Below, piece after piece: positions 1 through 11,408 of a stretch of 64,000 nucleotides of DNA. This DNA comes from Heliopora coerulea (lineage: Eukaryota > Cnidaria > Anthozoa > Scleralcyonacea > Helioporidae). Positions within the stretch are counted from its first letter, which is position 1. The number at the start of each line of letters is the position of its first letter. The notes below the pieces were generated by a model. It saw only the letters and a list, made by a program, of their open reading frames with translations. It did no database searches and had not been told where the DNA came from. Both the position numbers and the translations under genes were made by a program. The stretch covers positions 3,426,006-3,490,005 of the forward strand of contig JASJOG010000015.1 of NCBI GenBank assembly GCA_030142905.1, given 5' to 3'.

Positions 1-2090
1 TAAATCATTTTGTTTATCTTTGAAAATCCCTGGAAGTAATTGTAAAAGCTCTCCCATGAGTAGAGGACTTTATCCCTGAAGAAATACAATAATCGAAATG
101 TGAAACCAAATTTAAGTGAAACGTATATAATATCTTCCACAAGAAATGCAGTAAGACACGGCAGGAACTAATGTCTTTATCTCCAGATGACCCCCTTGAG
201 TGTTGAATTTTGGGCGAAGTATCGTTCTCATAGAATTTTTCATCCGTGCAGATCTATGATTAAAGCTACTTTAGTGAGATGTGAGAAGAATTTTGTCCGG
301 TTTCTTCGTGCAGTAACACTGGACCCATGAGGAGTGGCCCTTACTGGACCTGTATGGAGAATTAGTTAGCTAACTGGCAGGGTTGTCCAGTATAAACAGA
401 GAATGTTTAGCTGATTGAGTTTGGTGTCGGAAGTGAGAACAGAAATAAACATAACTGTTTGACTCTTCGGTGACAATAGAAGACCTTCAGTTATTGGGGC
501 GTTTTAAAAAGCACCGTGGCTACGGCTGAAACGTGTTTTTACAATAGAGCTTTTCACTTTTTCAGTTTGTTTTTTTACTTTTTAAATAAACACACTTTAA
601 ACATATAATAGACACTGATCAGTTCATGTAAATGTGGCTTGCACGTGTGCTAGTATAATGTGTTTTCTTTTTTTTCCCCAATTTTAGTTTTATCTTTGCT
701 ATAAAAGAAATAGAGCTCTGCTGAAGCAATTCTGGGCCCAGGTACAAAACATTTCAAGGTAGGACTCCGCCACTAAACAAAAGAACAAAGTACTGATGTT
801 TCAAGCTAATGCCCTTAATCAGGGGTATCTGTCTCCGAGGAGGGCTTCCGCTTGAAACGTCTGTACCTTGTTATTTCGTTTCTTGTCAGTGATATTTGTG
901 AATACAGTCCGGAAGCCTTAAGCCTACTCACATACAAAAACTCAATCATTTGCGCGTGAGGCCTTTTAACATTTACTTTATGTAGACTGCTCAGCGGAAT
1001 ATTTACTATCTACCGTTTGGATGTCAATAGATTTGACTTTCCTCAGAGTTGCCTACGAAGCTGGTATTCCCCGTCTCCTGGAATTAACGCGCTTCCTAAT
1101 AGCTTCACGAATAGTTGCGCTTCTGAAGCAGTAAAACAAAGGATTAAAAGTCGAGTTTAAGAGTAACAAGGTGTACGTGAATGGTAAGAAGCCAAAGAAG
1201 TATACGGAATTCACACCATGCATTTTTTCATAAACTAACGCAATGATTGTAGGAAGATAGGCCAGAAACATAACCGTCGTCAGAAGAACAGCAGTTTTTA
1301 CCAAGTAAGCCTCCTTCTTCAGCTCCCCTACACGCGTGACGTTGTTTAGTCTCGAATTGTTGTGGAATCTCCTTTGAGTAAATCTTGTATAAATTTTAAC
1401 ATAAATGCAAACGTTGGCGGCGAATAGGACAAGAATCATTCGAAGCATGAACATCTCAAAAACTGTGATGTATTCGTGGAAAACCACTCCTAGTATAACG
1501 AACGTTAGCCAAACGGCCCAAGCTGCGCTAGCCACGATAGCTATACGACTTTTTGTGACTTTGTTACGATGCTTAACTGGATAACACACAGCTAGGTTTC
1601 GATCGATGCTCACAAGGGTGACAGTGAAGAAGGAGATTCCTGTGAAATAAACCGCAGAAGCTCGCATTGCTACCCATAATGTGGGGTTGTAAATACTGTA
1701 TATTTCCCTGATTTTTAGAGCGATAAAGAGTGGTTGGGTGACCAGCCCGACTGAGATGTCCGTGATAGCCAGTAGCATAAGCAGAAAGTAGTGAGGGGTT
1801 CTCAAGGATGGCGTTTTGAAATAGATGATAAGAAACACGGTGTTTGCTAATAGGGTTATCAGAGCGGAGACCATATTTATTACGATGTGAAGAACATTCA
1901 TTGCCACCATCCAATCCTCCATTGGTCCGCATGCGTAAGGCGGTTTTAGGTATTTAGCCATATCGGTGTGATTATCTCCAGTAGAGCTAATGGTATCGTT
2001 TACTTCGGTCATGCTGAGTTGCAGGTCATTCATCAACTCGAATATTTGATGGTTAAGTTTGAGATTTAAATTACTGGCCCTTTACTGGAT
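1..2090. repeat. Segmental duplication, unit A (left part), near-identical to 16084-18165
   Basis: Base 1 of the window matches base 16084, and the two stretches stay collinear with only scattered substitutions and small indels up to about 2090/18165. The block carries the GPCR copy at 1053-2012 and about 1 kb of its 3' flank. Because homology starts at the first base, the duplicated unit extends beyond the left edge of the window. The flank 580-1020 also matches 7905-9060 of unit B, with extra sequence in B. GPCR starts at 2012, 10060 and 18097 give a period of about 8.04 kb. Confidence 0.9.
1053..2012 (-). CDS. Class-A (rhodopsin-like) GPCR, copy A, altered DRY motif and shortened tail
   Basis: Intronless seven-transmembrane receptor of 319 residues, acting at the plasma membrane; the ligand is unknown. 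Hydrophobic segments, the TM2 motif LLAITD and the TM7 motif NPLFY are present. Extracellular loop 2 is very short and has no cysteine, as in the melanocortin/cannabinoid/adenosine (MECA) receptors. I start at the Met of MTEVNDT because copies B and C and the 22.6-kb paralogue all keep that Met; an upstream in-frame ATG at 2033 exists only here. Two oddities are visible. The G-protein-coupling DRY triplet reads DRN. A serine codon (TCG in copy B) is TAG, ending the protein about 25 residues early, while the lost tail is still readable in frame down to a TAA at 978. It may be a hypomorphic or dying gene, or a receptor with changed signalling. Confidence 0.85.
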   Translation of the reverse strand: MTEVNDTISSTGDNHTDMAKYLKPPYACGPMEDWMVAMNVLHIVINMVSALITLLANTVFLIIYFKTPSLRTPHYFLLMLLAITDISVGLVTQPLFIALKIREIYSIYNPTLWVAMRASAVYFTGISFFTVTLVSIDRNLAVCYPVKHRNKVTKSRIAIVASAAWAVWLTFVILGVVFHEYITVFEMFMLRMILVLFAANVCIYVKIYTRFTQRRFHNNSRLNNVTRVGELKKEAYLVKTAVLLTTVMFLAYLPTIIALVYEKMHGVNSVYFFGFLPFTYTLLLLNSTFNPLFYCFRSATIREAIRKRVNSRRRGIPAS

Positions 2091-2442
2091 GTCGTATGTT
2101 CCGTCTTAAGAGACTCTGCTCCACTGTTTTTAAAATGTATGATGAACGTAGCTGGCGGCAAAGATAAATGTATTGTTTAACACAGGAAATCTACAGGAAA
2201 GCAATAAAGTAAATTTCAGTGATGGTAACAACTATGGAATATTAGAAATTATGAATAATGAATCTCCGTTCTACGACCATCAGATATATTAAAAAAGTTG
2301 TGAGTGACGTTCATCAGCGGTGGAATAGAATGATCCACATTTCCACTCAAACATCCCGGGATAGAATAAAATGAAAATTAAGTTTGTCATTTCAACAGGT
2401 CTTGGACGTGACATTTTGTTCTCGAGATGTTTGTAGATTTTA

Positions 2443-2604
2443 ACGCTACTCGAAGTGAAACGAACCCATAGCGGGCAAGTAAGAAAAAAACTCTACTTGA
2501 CTACAGCTGCATGGGAATCGAACCCGAGACTTTCGAATCCTAGCCGCGGTCAAGTAGTTTTTCTCTACTTGCCCGGTATGGGTTCGTCTCACTTAGAGTA
2601 GCGT
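2443..2604. repeat. Foldback element with tRNA-like loop (unit A copy)
   Basis: Inverted arms of about 58 bp (2443-2501 and 2549-2604) flank a loop holding a reverse-strand match to an RNA polymerase III B-box (GAATCGAACCCG). The arms contain ACGAACCCATA and its complement. A second copy lies at 10483-10647. Confidence 0.7.
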
Positions 2605-4032
2605 TGATATCCTTGTCTCTCGCCCAAATACGTAGTTCGATACAACTATTCTTACATTTATTTCATGTGTTAACGAAGTAGTCTGAGGTCACTTATGTAC
2701 GTAGTCACTGCACACAAATGTGTGATAATTGTTTATTTTTTGAACTGGAGTTCGGGCTTTGTTCTTGAAACAGCATTTACATAGCCAAGCATATAAAGTG
2801 GGCCGTAATACCACGGCGTTGGTGGATTTTCGGATTCGATACCAAGAAAGTCGGCTCTTAGCCAAAACTGACTTCGCTTCTTTAATTAACATTATTATAC
2901 ACTGTAGTTCGTATGGAAGATATTATTTCACAAAATGGCTCAGGCAGATTGATGCAGAGACGTAATCCATTACAACTGTAATGTGTGTATAAATGTAGAT
3001 CCCTAAGGTGCGTACTCGTTAATCGTTTTCATTTCTAGTTTCGAATCAATTCTACTTGGAAACCGCATTTGATTTTCTATTCATAACTTCCTTTTAACAG
3101 GACATATTTTTTTACTTCCCTGTAAGTGTCAAAAACCGATTAAAATTCGAAGTAATGGTCAGTCGAGAAGTCATAAAGAGAAACAGTGTGCATCAGTGCC
3201 ATTGATCATTTACTAACCCCGTTTCAACTCGAACTGAAATCCTTAGTAAGTGTCAGTGTTCATTTGATCGCCACGATTGTTATGCGGTTCGAATTAAACG
3301 AGTTTTGATCATCTAAAAGATCGGCTGGGACGTGCAGGTTTAGGAGGCAGAAACGGATCAATTGGAAGTCATATTTTAGTATGCCCTCGCCTACACCCAA
3401 ACCTAGAGCAATATTAAAGTAAATAACTTTAATATATAGTTATTCAGTTCTGTATTGCCGAGTTAGATTTTAACACTAAATGGCTTCTAAAAACTTAACA
3501 ATGCGATGGTAGTGAATGAATGATGAACACTCACCATTTGCATTCTAACGCCCCCTATTTGCTGCCTTACTTCCATTGTCCCCCCCTGATGTTCTCCGAA
3601 TGAGACAGGTTTCGTCTACACAGTGTAATTGCATTGTGTAACCACGCTTTAAAACACTCTTCCGACCGCATGTCTTAACATTGTTTTGTTTTGAATGAAA
3701 ATTTCTATTGTAAGAACACGTACACGTAGCCATAGTGCTTGTTAAAACGTCCTTGTAGCGGAGATCGACTGCTGCCACGGAAGCGTCAAACAGATTTGTG
3801 TGTTTCTGTTCTTAGTTGCGGGAGCAAAGTCAAGTAGCTGTTAAGTTTCAATAGAAAGCAAAAGTTTCTTTGATGGCATTTCAACGTTTTATAACGCGAA
3901 TCCAAAATATAATTTAATCGCGACGCGATCCCAATAACATGGGAATTCGGTCCTCGAATGGAAAGAAACTTGACAACCGTCGTCCGGATGGAAAAATAAA
4001 ACGTAGAGACATCAGGCGGGAATCCTAACCCT

Positions 4033-4384
4033 GTCAAGAATATTAGTGCCCAGCATATTATTCTTAGTAGCATTGTTGAAACAAAAACGAACCAGTTAAT
4101 AATGGAAATATTTTTTAATCACTAACGTTTCGTTACATAACCTGTAACATCATCAAAGTAAATGATAACTATATACACGTGTCGGGAACTTTTAAAGCTT
4201 AACGTTTATAAAATTGGGCGGGTAAAAGTTCCCGACACGTGTATATAGTTATCATTTACTCTGATGATGTTACAGGTTATGTAACGAAACTTTAGTGATT
4301 AAAAATTATTTCTATTATCAACTGGTTCGGTTTTGTTTCAACATTGCTACTAAGAATAATATGCTGGGCAGAAATATTCTTGAC
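4033..4384. repeat. Long foldback/MITE, about 165-bp inverted arms
   Basis: The left arm from GTCAAGAATATT (4033) to about 4195 pairs almost fully with the right arm, about 4223-4384, around a short spacer near 4200-4222. The arms contain CCTGTAACATCATC and its complement. It is absent from the matching place in unit B, so it inserted after, or was lost since, the duplication. Its outer end shares sequence with the hairpin at 19430-19501 and with repeats near 13540, 42480 and 50200. Confidence 0.85.
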
Positions 4385-6659
4385 AAAGTAGGGAGACATG
4401 TGGAAAGGCTGCGGAACATAATTTCATAACCTGGGTTCTGATCTGTAGTGAATGAGATCCGGTAAAAGGCAACGTGAATTAAATCATATTCCTTTCAGAG
4501 GAATTAGGGTGCTGAGGTGGTGGGCTAAATAAACGAAGTAAGAAAACACGGATACAGCGATGGAGAAAAGCTTCAGGGTAGCCATTACGAAGTAAAAAGT
4601 TTTTAAGCTTTAGGACTTCAGCGTGAAAAAGGTAGCAGGAGGAAGAAATTGTAAAGTGTCGATGTAGTAGAGTGTAGGCGAGAACCCGCTTAAAGAAAGA
4701 TGGAATGAAACTGTGAAAGTTAGTGAATAAACGTGTAAAAGTGGGCTTGCGATAAACTGAAGTGGAGAAACCATCGGACCGATTAATTAAACCTGTAGGA
4801 AAGGAAGCGCGGAGTTGACCTTTAGCTGGTTAGTGAATGTGATGTTGGGATGTTGAGAGTTGAGATAATCTAGAAAGGGACGAGCGTGATCACGGGAGCG
4901 AAAAATAACCAAACAATCATCAGAATAACGCGGAAAAATAGGGGCTTAAAATCGTCTGGGCAGTTAGCCAACCAACAGCGTTCATGAAATGCTAAGAACA
5001 TATTAGCCAACCCATAGCTACAGCATTTGTTTGTTCATATAGGCAATCATTAAATAAGAAATGGTTGGTTGGTTGGTTGGTTAAGTTAAACTATTACGTC
5101 AAAACGAAACAACAGTTTTTAAAAGTATTTGTGAAACATTTAGTTTACCTTTGATAATCACCAGACGAAGTCATAAAGCAACTTCACTCAACGTAGGACT
5201 TACAACATCACTGAGCAAATACTTCAGACCAATCTTGAATGGAACTTATATCTTCTAGAAATACCAGAGAGCCTTGTGACCGGAAACAGGAGTGAACACA
5301 ACCATTAGTGTTCGAACGGAGAACATCACCGCAAAACACATTACACCACAATTGTTAGTAATGTTGTGGTCTAGTTGATCGCAGGATGATGTCAAATGTA
5401 TAATTTCCAGAAATGTTTTTCAAGTTGGGGACGGGAGCAAATTATTTCAGAATTTTTTTGCTTCTTCTGGAAACAGGAGTTGCGCCAGGGGGGCAAAGCG
5501 GACTACAACCCCCTGTCGGGGGAAAATTAGCAATCCGTGTGGAAATTTTCACTGATGAACACATATATTGTATAAACTATGAGTACTTGTTATTGATTTA
5601 ATCAAGAAAGATAATGGACTTGTCTTTTCTTCTCAAATCTAAAAGCAAACTGTTTCTAGTCAGCTGTGGCGACTATTCTTGCGAAAAAATAACATGGTGT
5701 TTTCGACCTACAATATAAGGAAATTATAAAAGAGGCGTGGTCCTGGCCCCTCCTGTTTAGCCCTCTTGTCGGGGACAATAGCCCATGCGTCGGGGAATTC
5801 CTGACGCCACTCCCGTCTGGAAATTTTGTTTCGGTTGCGTTAAGAAGCGTTTTCAAAGCAAAGCTTTTGTAACAATGTATCCCTGCCGTCATGTTGCAGT
5901 TTGGCCAAGCCCTAGCTATTGAGCTTGCGAAAACTGTGGAAGGAAATTTTAAGAGCGAACAATCGAGACGAGTGTATATTTGGTCAAGTTTACTTAAGAT
6001 TTAAATTGTATTTTCCTAAGTTCGTGTCAAAATTTCGTAACTTCCTTCTTTGAAGATGGAGTGACGTACACTCTTGGGTGTTTGTCCTTTGACAAAAGCT
6101 CGCCGGGCGGTATTTAATTTTAAATTTCATAAGTTGAGATTATTAAGTTACAGGTTAACTAGAAGCGTAACAATTTAAGTCGATGTCCGTGATGATTTGC
6201 ACAAGGAGCAAAAATATTCCTGAAAAAGGGACGTAGAAAACATTCCTGTTAAAAGAAGGCCGTGCGGTAGTTAATCTTAACAAGAAGTTATTTGATAAGT
6301 TGAGATTTACAAATTGCAGTCTGGCAAGAAGAATAAGAATTTAAGTAGTTGTCCCGAAGCTGGATAACCGCTAATGTTAGGATTTTGTTCGTAGCTCTGA
6401 CGCCGTGTTTTTAGTGACTAGGATGCGCGTGAAATCATTTTGCGTGGGAACAGCGATCGGAAATTTACATCTTAATTGGAAGTCGGCTTTCACTGGTTCA
6501 AAGACAAGAGTGGAAACAGGCTTAACGAGGAACAGGGAAAAAGATAACCACTAAAATTACTGTAGAATTTGTAAAAAAAATATTGTTTCTCTGTCCAAGA
6601 GAAAAAGTTAGCTCGTGATTCCAAATATATCGAGTGTTCTATTAGACGAGTTCACATCG

Positions 6660-8180
6660 TAAGCCATGGCTTTCATAGGAAACATATTGAATCTCTTGGT
6701 GCCGTCGTAAGAGAAATTTTTAAATGACCGTCAAAAGCTGATTGTCTTATTAGAAGTCGACAAGAGATTTGGTTGTACTTTGAGTGCGCTTTGGAGAAGG
6801 TATATTCTGCGAAGATTGTCTAGTCTTTCATGAACATGAGGCTTGCGGTTTAATGGATTTGAATTGTTACAGTACGATTACCTTTCTTGGATTACCTGGT
6901 ACCGTATGTATTGAGAGAGAGGAAGAGTTAACGACGAACATGCGATCTTTGTTTAACAAATCGAAAATTACTAAAGTGTCTCTGTGCTGTGTAAGCGAGA
7001 GTTTTCTGGTATTTCTCTGCTTTAAATGGTGTCATGAATATTTCTATCACAGTACAGAGACACGAAAGCTATTTTCGATTTGTTTTATAAAATAGCCAAG
7101 TTTTTGTTTTTTGAGTTTTCGTGACGTCATCCATGTCCTTGTACTCCAATATAAACGTAATAGATGTGTCTATTCTCTCAGAAAAAATAAGGATTGACCA
7201 ATCAAAGCGTGCGTAGGACACGTGTTATTTTATAATAGATTTCATAATACATGTGTATCGTTCCCAATGGCAACACAATTTGGCCATAATGTTGGAAGAA
7301 GAAAATGTCTTGTTTTGACTGTGGTCGTTCTAATTTGGAAGAAGTTTCCGACAGCGAGTGTCCTGCAGGTTTTTCCCTACCGACTTAGTTTTTCCGACCG
7401 TTTTACTCAAAAGTGAAGGAGTTTGCCTCACTCGAAGCACTGCACGCCCTTGGTAGACATTCATCAAACTTACGAAGTGTGTCAGATACATGTCCCAGAG
7501 ATTCACAAGCTCGACGTTGGGGTGTTGGTGTCACACTGGTAGTGCACGTGTCTCTCACCACCGTGACTAGGGTTCGATTCCGGCTCTGTCTAAGTCTGTG
7601 ATTAAAGTTATCATGGTCAAAGTGAGAAGAGTATTGTCCAATTTGACTCTACTAAACATCGTAGGTTCTCTTCGAGTGCTTCGGTTTCCTCCTGGAGTAA
7701 CACTGCACCACTGGCGAGAACAGCGCGGCCCCGTGTATGTCTGCGATTAAAACTACCTTTGTCACAAATGAAACGAGTGTTTCCCAGTTTGGCTCTTACC
7801 AAGCATTGCAGCTTTTCTCGGGTTACTCAGATTTCCTTCCGCAGTAACACTTGGACCCATGGAAGGTGGACGTTAAGGGAGAACAGCTTAGGTAGCTGAT
7901 AGGGTTAAATAAAGACACCTAACATCTATAAGACACGCTGATCAGTTCAAATCTGTAAACGTAGCTTGCATTTGTACAGGCATAACGCTTTTTTTTTTAA
8001 ATTTTAATTGTTTAATTTTTTTAACAAATGTAGTTTTTTAAACTTATCACTTTTCAAGTTACATGTTCAAACTGGTAGCTAGCTAGTTACAAGGTTGTTC
8101 AGCTTGTGTGACTAAGAAATCAATAGTAGAGAGTAAAGTAATAGGTATTAAAATAATCACGCAGGTGTTTATGAAAAATC
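6660..8180. other. No gene seen; unit A/B junction with a repeated 3'-flank module
   Basis: Only short non-conserved open frames occur. Around 7600-7910 the module found at 256-420 (GTGATTAAAGCTAC, then GCAGTAACAC, then GGACCCATG) appears twice in degenerate form, then runs into the 3' flank of the unit B receptor. The stretch 6990-7080 resembles 33310-33375, so it is a dispersed repeat rather than a gene. Confidence 0.6.
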
Positions 8181-8480
8181 CCGTGTGGTGATTGGCCAAA
8201 AAATTATGTGATAGACTCGATATTCACCTAGAGATTAAGGCTTAGAAGCAATATGGCGGCTTCTTTTGTAAAAGCTACCGAGGAGATTTTTTTAACGTGC
8301 CGGTTCACTTCTTTCTTTCAAGTAATCTCCTGTGTAATTATACTAAAACAATTATTCGCCTGAGGCTCAGTGAATATTATTGAAATAATCCCTCGACTTT
8401 GCTATGGGGATAACAATATTCACTTCGCCTTCGGCGATAATTTTTAAATATTAAGGAAAGTTAAAGGGTGGAAATATTGA
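8180..8480. repeat. MITE-like repeat with ATTCGCC / GGCGAATA ends
   Basis: Contains ATTATTCGCCTGAGGC and, in inverted form, CTTCGGCGATAATTT. Related copies lie at 33409-33687 and 38079-38350, where the order TTCGCC...TTGGCGAATAATT is repeated. It sits in the 3' flank of the unit B receptor, in a stretch absent from units A and C. Confidence 0.55.
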
Positions 8481-9025
8481 AAAATTCGTGTCAAGGAAGA
8501 GACGAATATACGTTAAGAGAAATGATCAAATATTACCTTTACGTTAGGTAAATTAAACCTTAGAGTTTCTTTCGACAGTGAGCCTGTCTCAATGATTACT
8601 ATGTCAATGGTAATCAGAAGGTAATATTGAACGGTTTGATTTTCTTCCGAAACTCGGTTGATGATTTCCTGAGTTCAGAAGAGTTTGTCTGAGGTGAGCG
8701 ATCACCCGATATGAGGCACTGACGAAAAGTTTGAAACACTGGTTAGTTCTTGTCAGTGCTATAAAAATAGAGATCTAGGTAGGCAGGTGTGAGTGGACGT
8801 AGAAAAAGTTTAAAGGTAGTAAAGTTTAAAGAACAAGGTATTGATGTTTCGAGCGAATTCCCTTACTCGGAGGTATCTTTCTCCGAGGAAGGCTGTGGCT
8901 TGAAACGTCTGTACCTTGTTATTCCGTTTCTTGTCGGTGATATTTGTGAATACAGTTTGGAAGCCGTAACACTGCTCACAATCAAAAAGTCGATCATTTG
9001 CCCGGAAGGAAATTAAACATTTACT

Positions 9026-10060
9026 TTATGTAGATTGTTCAACGGAATATTTAGTGTCTACCGTTTGGAGGTCGATAGATTCGACTTTCCTCCGAATTGC
9101 CGACGAAGCTGCTATTCCCCGTTTTATAGGATTAACGTGCCTCCAAATAGCTTCACGAATAGTTACGTTTCTGAAGCAGTAAAACAAAGGATTAAAAGTC
9201 GAGTTTAAGAGTGACAAGGTGTACGCGAATGGAAACAAGCCAAAGAAGTATACGGCGTTCACACCATGCATTTTTTCATAAACTAACGCAATGATTGTAG
9301 GAAGATAGGCCGGAAACATAACCATCATCAGAAGAACAGCAGTTTTTACCAAGTAAGCCTCCTTCTTCAGGTCCCTTACATACGTGACGTTGTTTAGTTG
9401 TCGCGAATTGTTCTGGAATCTCCTTGTTAAATGTCTACAAATTTTAACATAAATACAAACGTTGGCGGCGAATAGGACAAGAATAATTCCAAAAGAGAAC
9501 ATCTGAAAAACTGTGAAATATTCGTGGAAAACCATTGCTAATATAACAAACGCTAACCAAACGGCCCAAACTACGCTAGCCACGATAGCTATGCGATTTT
9601 TTGTGACTTTATTACGATGTTTAATTGGATGACACACAGCTAGGTATCGATCGATGCTCACAAGGGTTACAGTGAAGAAGGAGATTACTGTGAAATAACC
9701 CCCAGAAGCCACCAATGCTACCCATAAAGTGCAGTTGCAAATACTGTACATTTCCATGATTTTTTCAGCAATAAGAAGTGGTTGGGTAACCAGCCCGACT
9801 GAGATGTCCGTGATAGCCAGTAGCATAAGCAAGAAATAGTGAGGGGTTCTCAAGGATGGCGTTTTGAAATAGATGATAAGAAACACGGTGTTTGCTAATA
9901 GAGTTATCAGAGCGGAGACCATATTTATTACGATGTGAAGAACATTCATTGCTACCATCCAATCCTCCATTGGTCCGCATGCGTAACGAGGTATTAAGCA
10001 TTTAACCATATCGGTGGCATTATCTCCAGTGGAGCTAATGGTATCGTTTACTCCGGTCAT
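9026..10060 (-). CDS. Class-A (rhodopsin-like) GPCR, copy B, intact
   Basis: Intronless receptor of 344 residues with seven hydrophobic segments at roughly 38-64, 75-97, 112-136, 157-178, 188-208, 236-261 and 268-293. DRY is at 137-139 (SIDRYLAVCHP), LLAITD is in TM2 and NPLFY at 290-294. Possible N-glycosylation sites are at Asn5 and Asn14. The loop between TM4 and TM5 is only about nine residues and has no cysteine, and TM5 has no proline; known MECA receptors share these traits, so a MECA-like receptor is the best family guess. The first ATG of the frame is at 10060; codons upstream read GTG where copy A has ATG. This is the only copy of the tandem trio without an obvious defect. Ligand and G protein are unknown. 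Confidence 0.93.
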   Translation of the reverse strand: MTGVNDTISSTGDNATDMVKCLIPRYACGPMEDWMVAMNVLHIVINMVSALITLLANTVFLIIYFKTPSLRTPHYFLLMLLAITDISVGLVTQPLLIAEKIMEMYSICNCTLWVALVASGGYFTVISFFTVTLVSIDRYLAVCHPIKHRNKVTKNRIAIVASVVWAVWLAFVILAMVFHEYFTVFQMFSFGIILVLFAANVCIYVKICRHLTRRFQNNSRQLNNVTYVRDLKKEAYLVKTAVLLMMVMFPAYLPTIIALVYEKMHGVNAVYFFGLFPFAYTLSLLNSTFNPLFYCFRNVTIREAIWRHVNPIKRGIAASSAIRRKVESIDLQTVDTKYSVEQST

Positions 10061-10482
10061 TCTGACTTGCAGGTCATTCACCAACTCGAAGACTTGATGG
10101 TTAAGTTTGAGATTTAAATTACTGGCCCTGTACTGGATGTCATATGTTCCGTCTTAGGAGGCTCTGCTCCACTGTTTTTAAAATGTATGATGGACGTAGC
10201 TGGCGGCAAAGATAAATGTAGTGTTTAACACAGGAAAGTAATAAAGTGAATTTCTGTGATGATTAGAACTATGCAATATATTTTAAGTTAGGAATAATCA
10301 CTCTACGTTCTACGACCATCAAATATATTAAAAAAATTGTGAGTGGCGTTCATCAGAGGTGGAATACAATCATCCACATTCCCGCTCAAACATCCCCGGG
10401 TAGAGCGAAATGAAAATTAAGTTTGTCATTGGAAGAGGTTTGTCGCCATCGGAGCTTGTTCTCGAGATATTTGTAGATTTTA

Positions 10483-10647
10483 ACGCTACTCGAAGTGAAA
10501 CGAACCCATACCGGGTAAGTAGAGAAAAACACTACTTGACTGCAACTGCATGGAATTCGAACCCGCAACTTTTGAATCCCAGCCGCGGTCAAGTAGAGTT
10601 TTTTTTTCTAATTGCTCGGTATGGGTTCGTCTCACTTAGAGTAGCGT
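10483..10647. repeat. Foldback element with tRNA-like loop (unit B copy)
   Basis: Second copy of the 2443-2604 element, with the same inverted arms (ACGAACCCATACCGGG and complement) and a B-box-like loop GAATTCGAACCCG on the reverse strand. Confidence 0.7.
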
Positions 10648-11247
10648 TGATATCCTTGTCTTTCACCCAACTACATAGTTCCATACAATTATTCGTACAT
10701 TTATTTTATATGTTAACGAAGTAGTCTGTGAGGTCACTTACGTACGTAGTCACTGGACCCAAATGTGTGATAACAGTTTGTTTATTTTTTTAACTGGAGT
10801 TCAATGTTTGTACTCGAAACATAGCATTTAGAAAGGCAAGCATTTGAACTGGGCGTATTACCCCAACGTCGCGGGACTTTAGATTTCGATCTCAAAAATA
10901 GGTTCTTAGCCAAAACTAACTCGCCTTTTTTAATATTACATTAGTATCTGTGGAAGATATTTTTCTCAACAAAATTGCTCTGGCCGATTGATGCACAGAC
11001 GTAATCCGTCACAACTGCAAGGTGTGTATGAATGTAGATCCGTCGGATGTGTTCACTTTAATTTTTTCATTTCTTATTCCGACTCGATTCTGTTTAAAAA
11101 CCACATTTGTTTTTCTATTCAGGACCTGTTTTTGTGAGGATATATTTTTAGTAGAGAAATAACCAAGAAAATAGCCTGCATTAGTGCCATTGATCACTTC
11201 TCAACACTGTTCAACTTCAAGTGAAATCCTGTAAACATAGCCTTAGT

Positions 11248-11408
11248 CTGTGTGTGAATGATTTATTCGCCACGATTGTTGCACGGTTCTTATAAAACAA
11301 GTTATAATCATCTTAATCTTATAAGATTTTAATTATCTTTTAAGATAACTAAAACTTGTTTTACAAGAGCCGTGTGACAATCGTGGCGAACAAATCATTC
11401 ACACACAG
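11248..11408. repeat. Hairpin, about 75-bp arms
   Basis: The left arm starts CTGTGTGTGAATGATTTATT and the right arm ends with its complement CACACACAG. The arms share CCACGATTGTTGCACGG in inverted form. The homologous stretch of unit A (3250-3335) keeps only the left arm and then continues into the shared flank. Confidence 0.8.

Larger units (their letters stand above)
2040..6660. repeat. Segmental duplication, unit A (right part), homologous to about 10085-13460 of unit B
   Basis: The sequence upstream of the receptor is collinear with that upstream of the 9026-10060 copy: the 5' flank, a tRNA-like foldback at 2443-2604, a stretch around 3420 with the TATAGTTATTCAG motif also found near 11825, and a further block at 5040-6360. 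Unit A carries an extra foldback element at 4033-4384. Parts from 5920 onward reappear in unit C at 18165-18850. No gene longer than random open frames is seen. Confidence 0.75.

Noticed and set aside
6784..7095. 103-codon cysteine-rich frame
   Set aside because: Part of it is a dispersed repeat (compare 33310-33375) and no signal peptide or regular cysteine spacing is seen.
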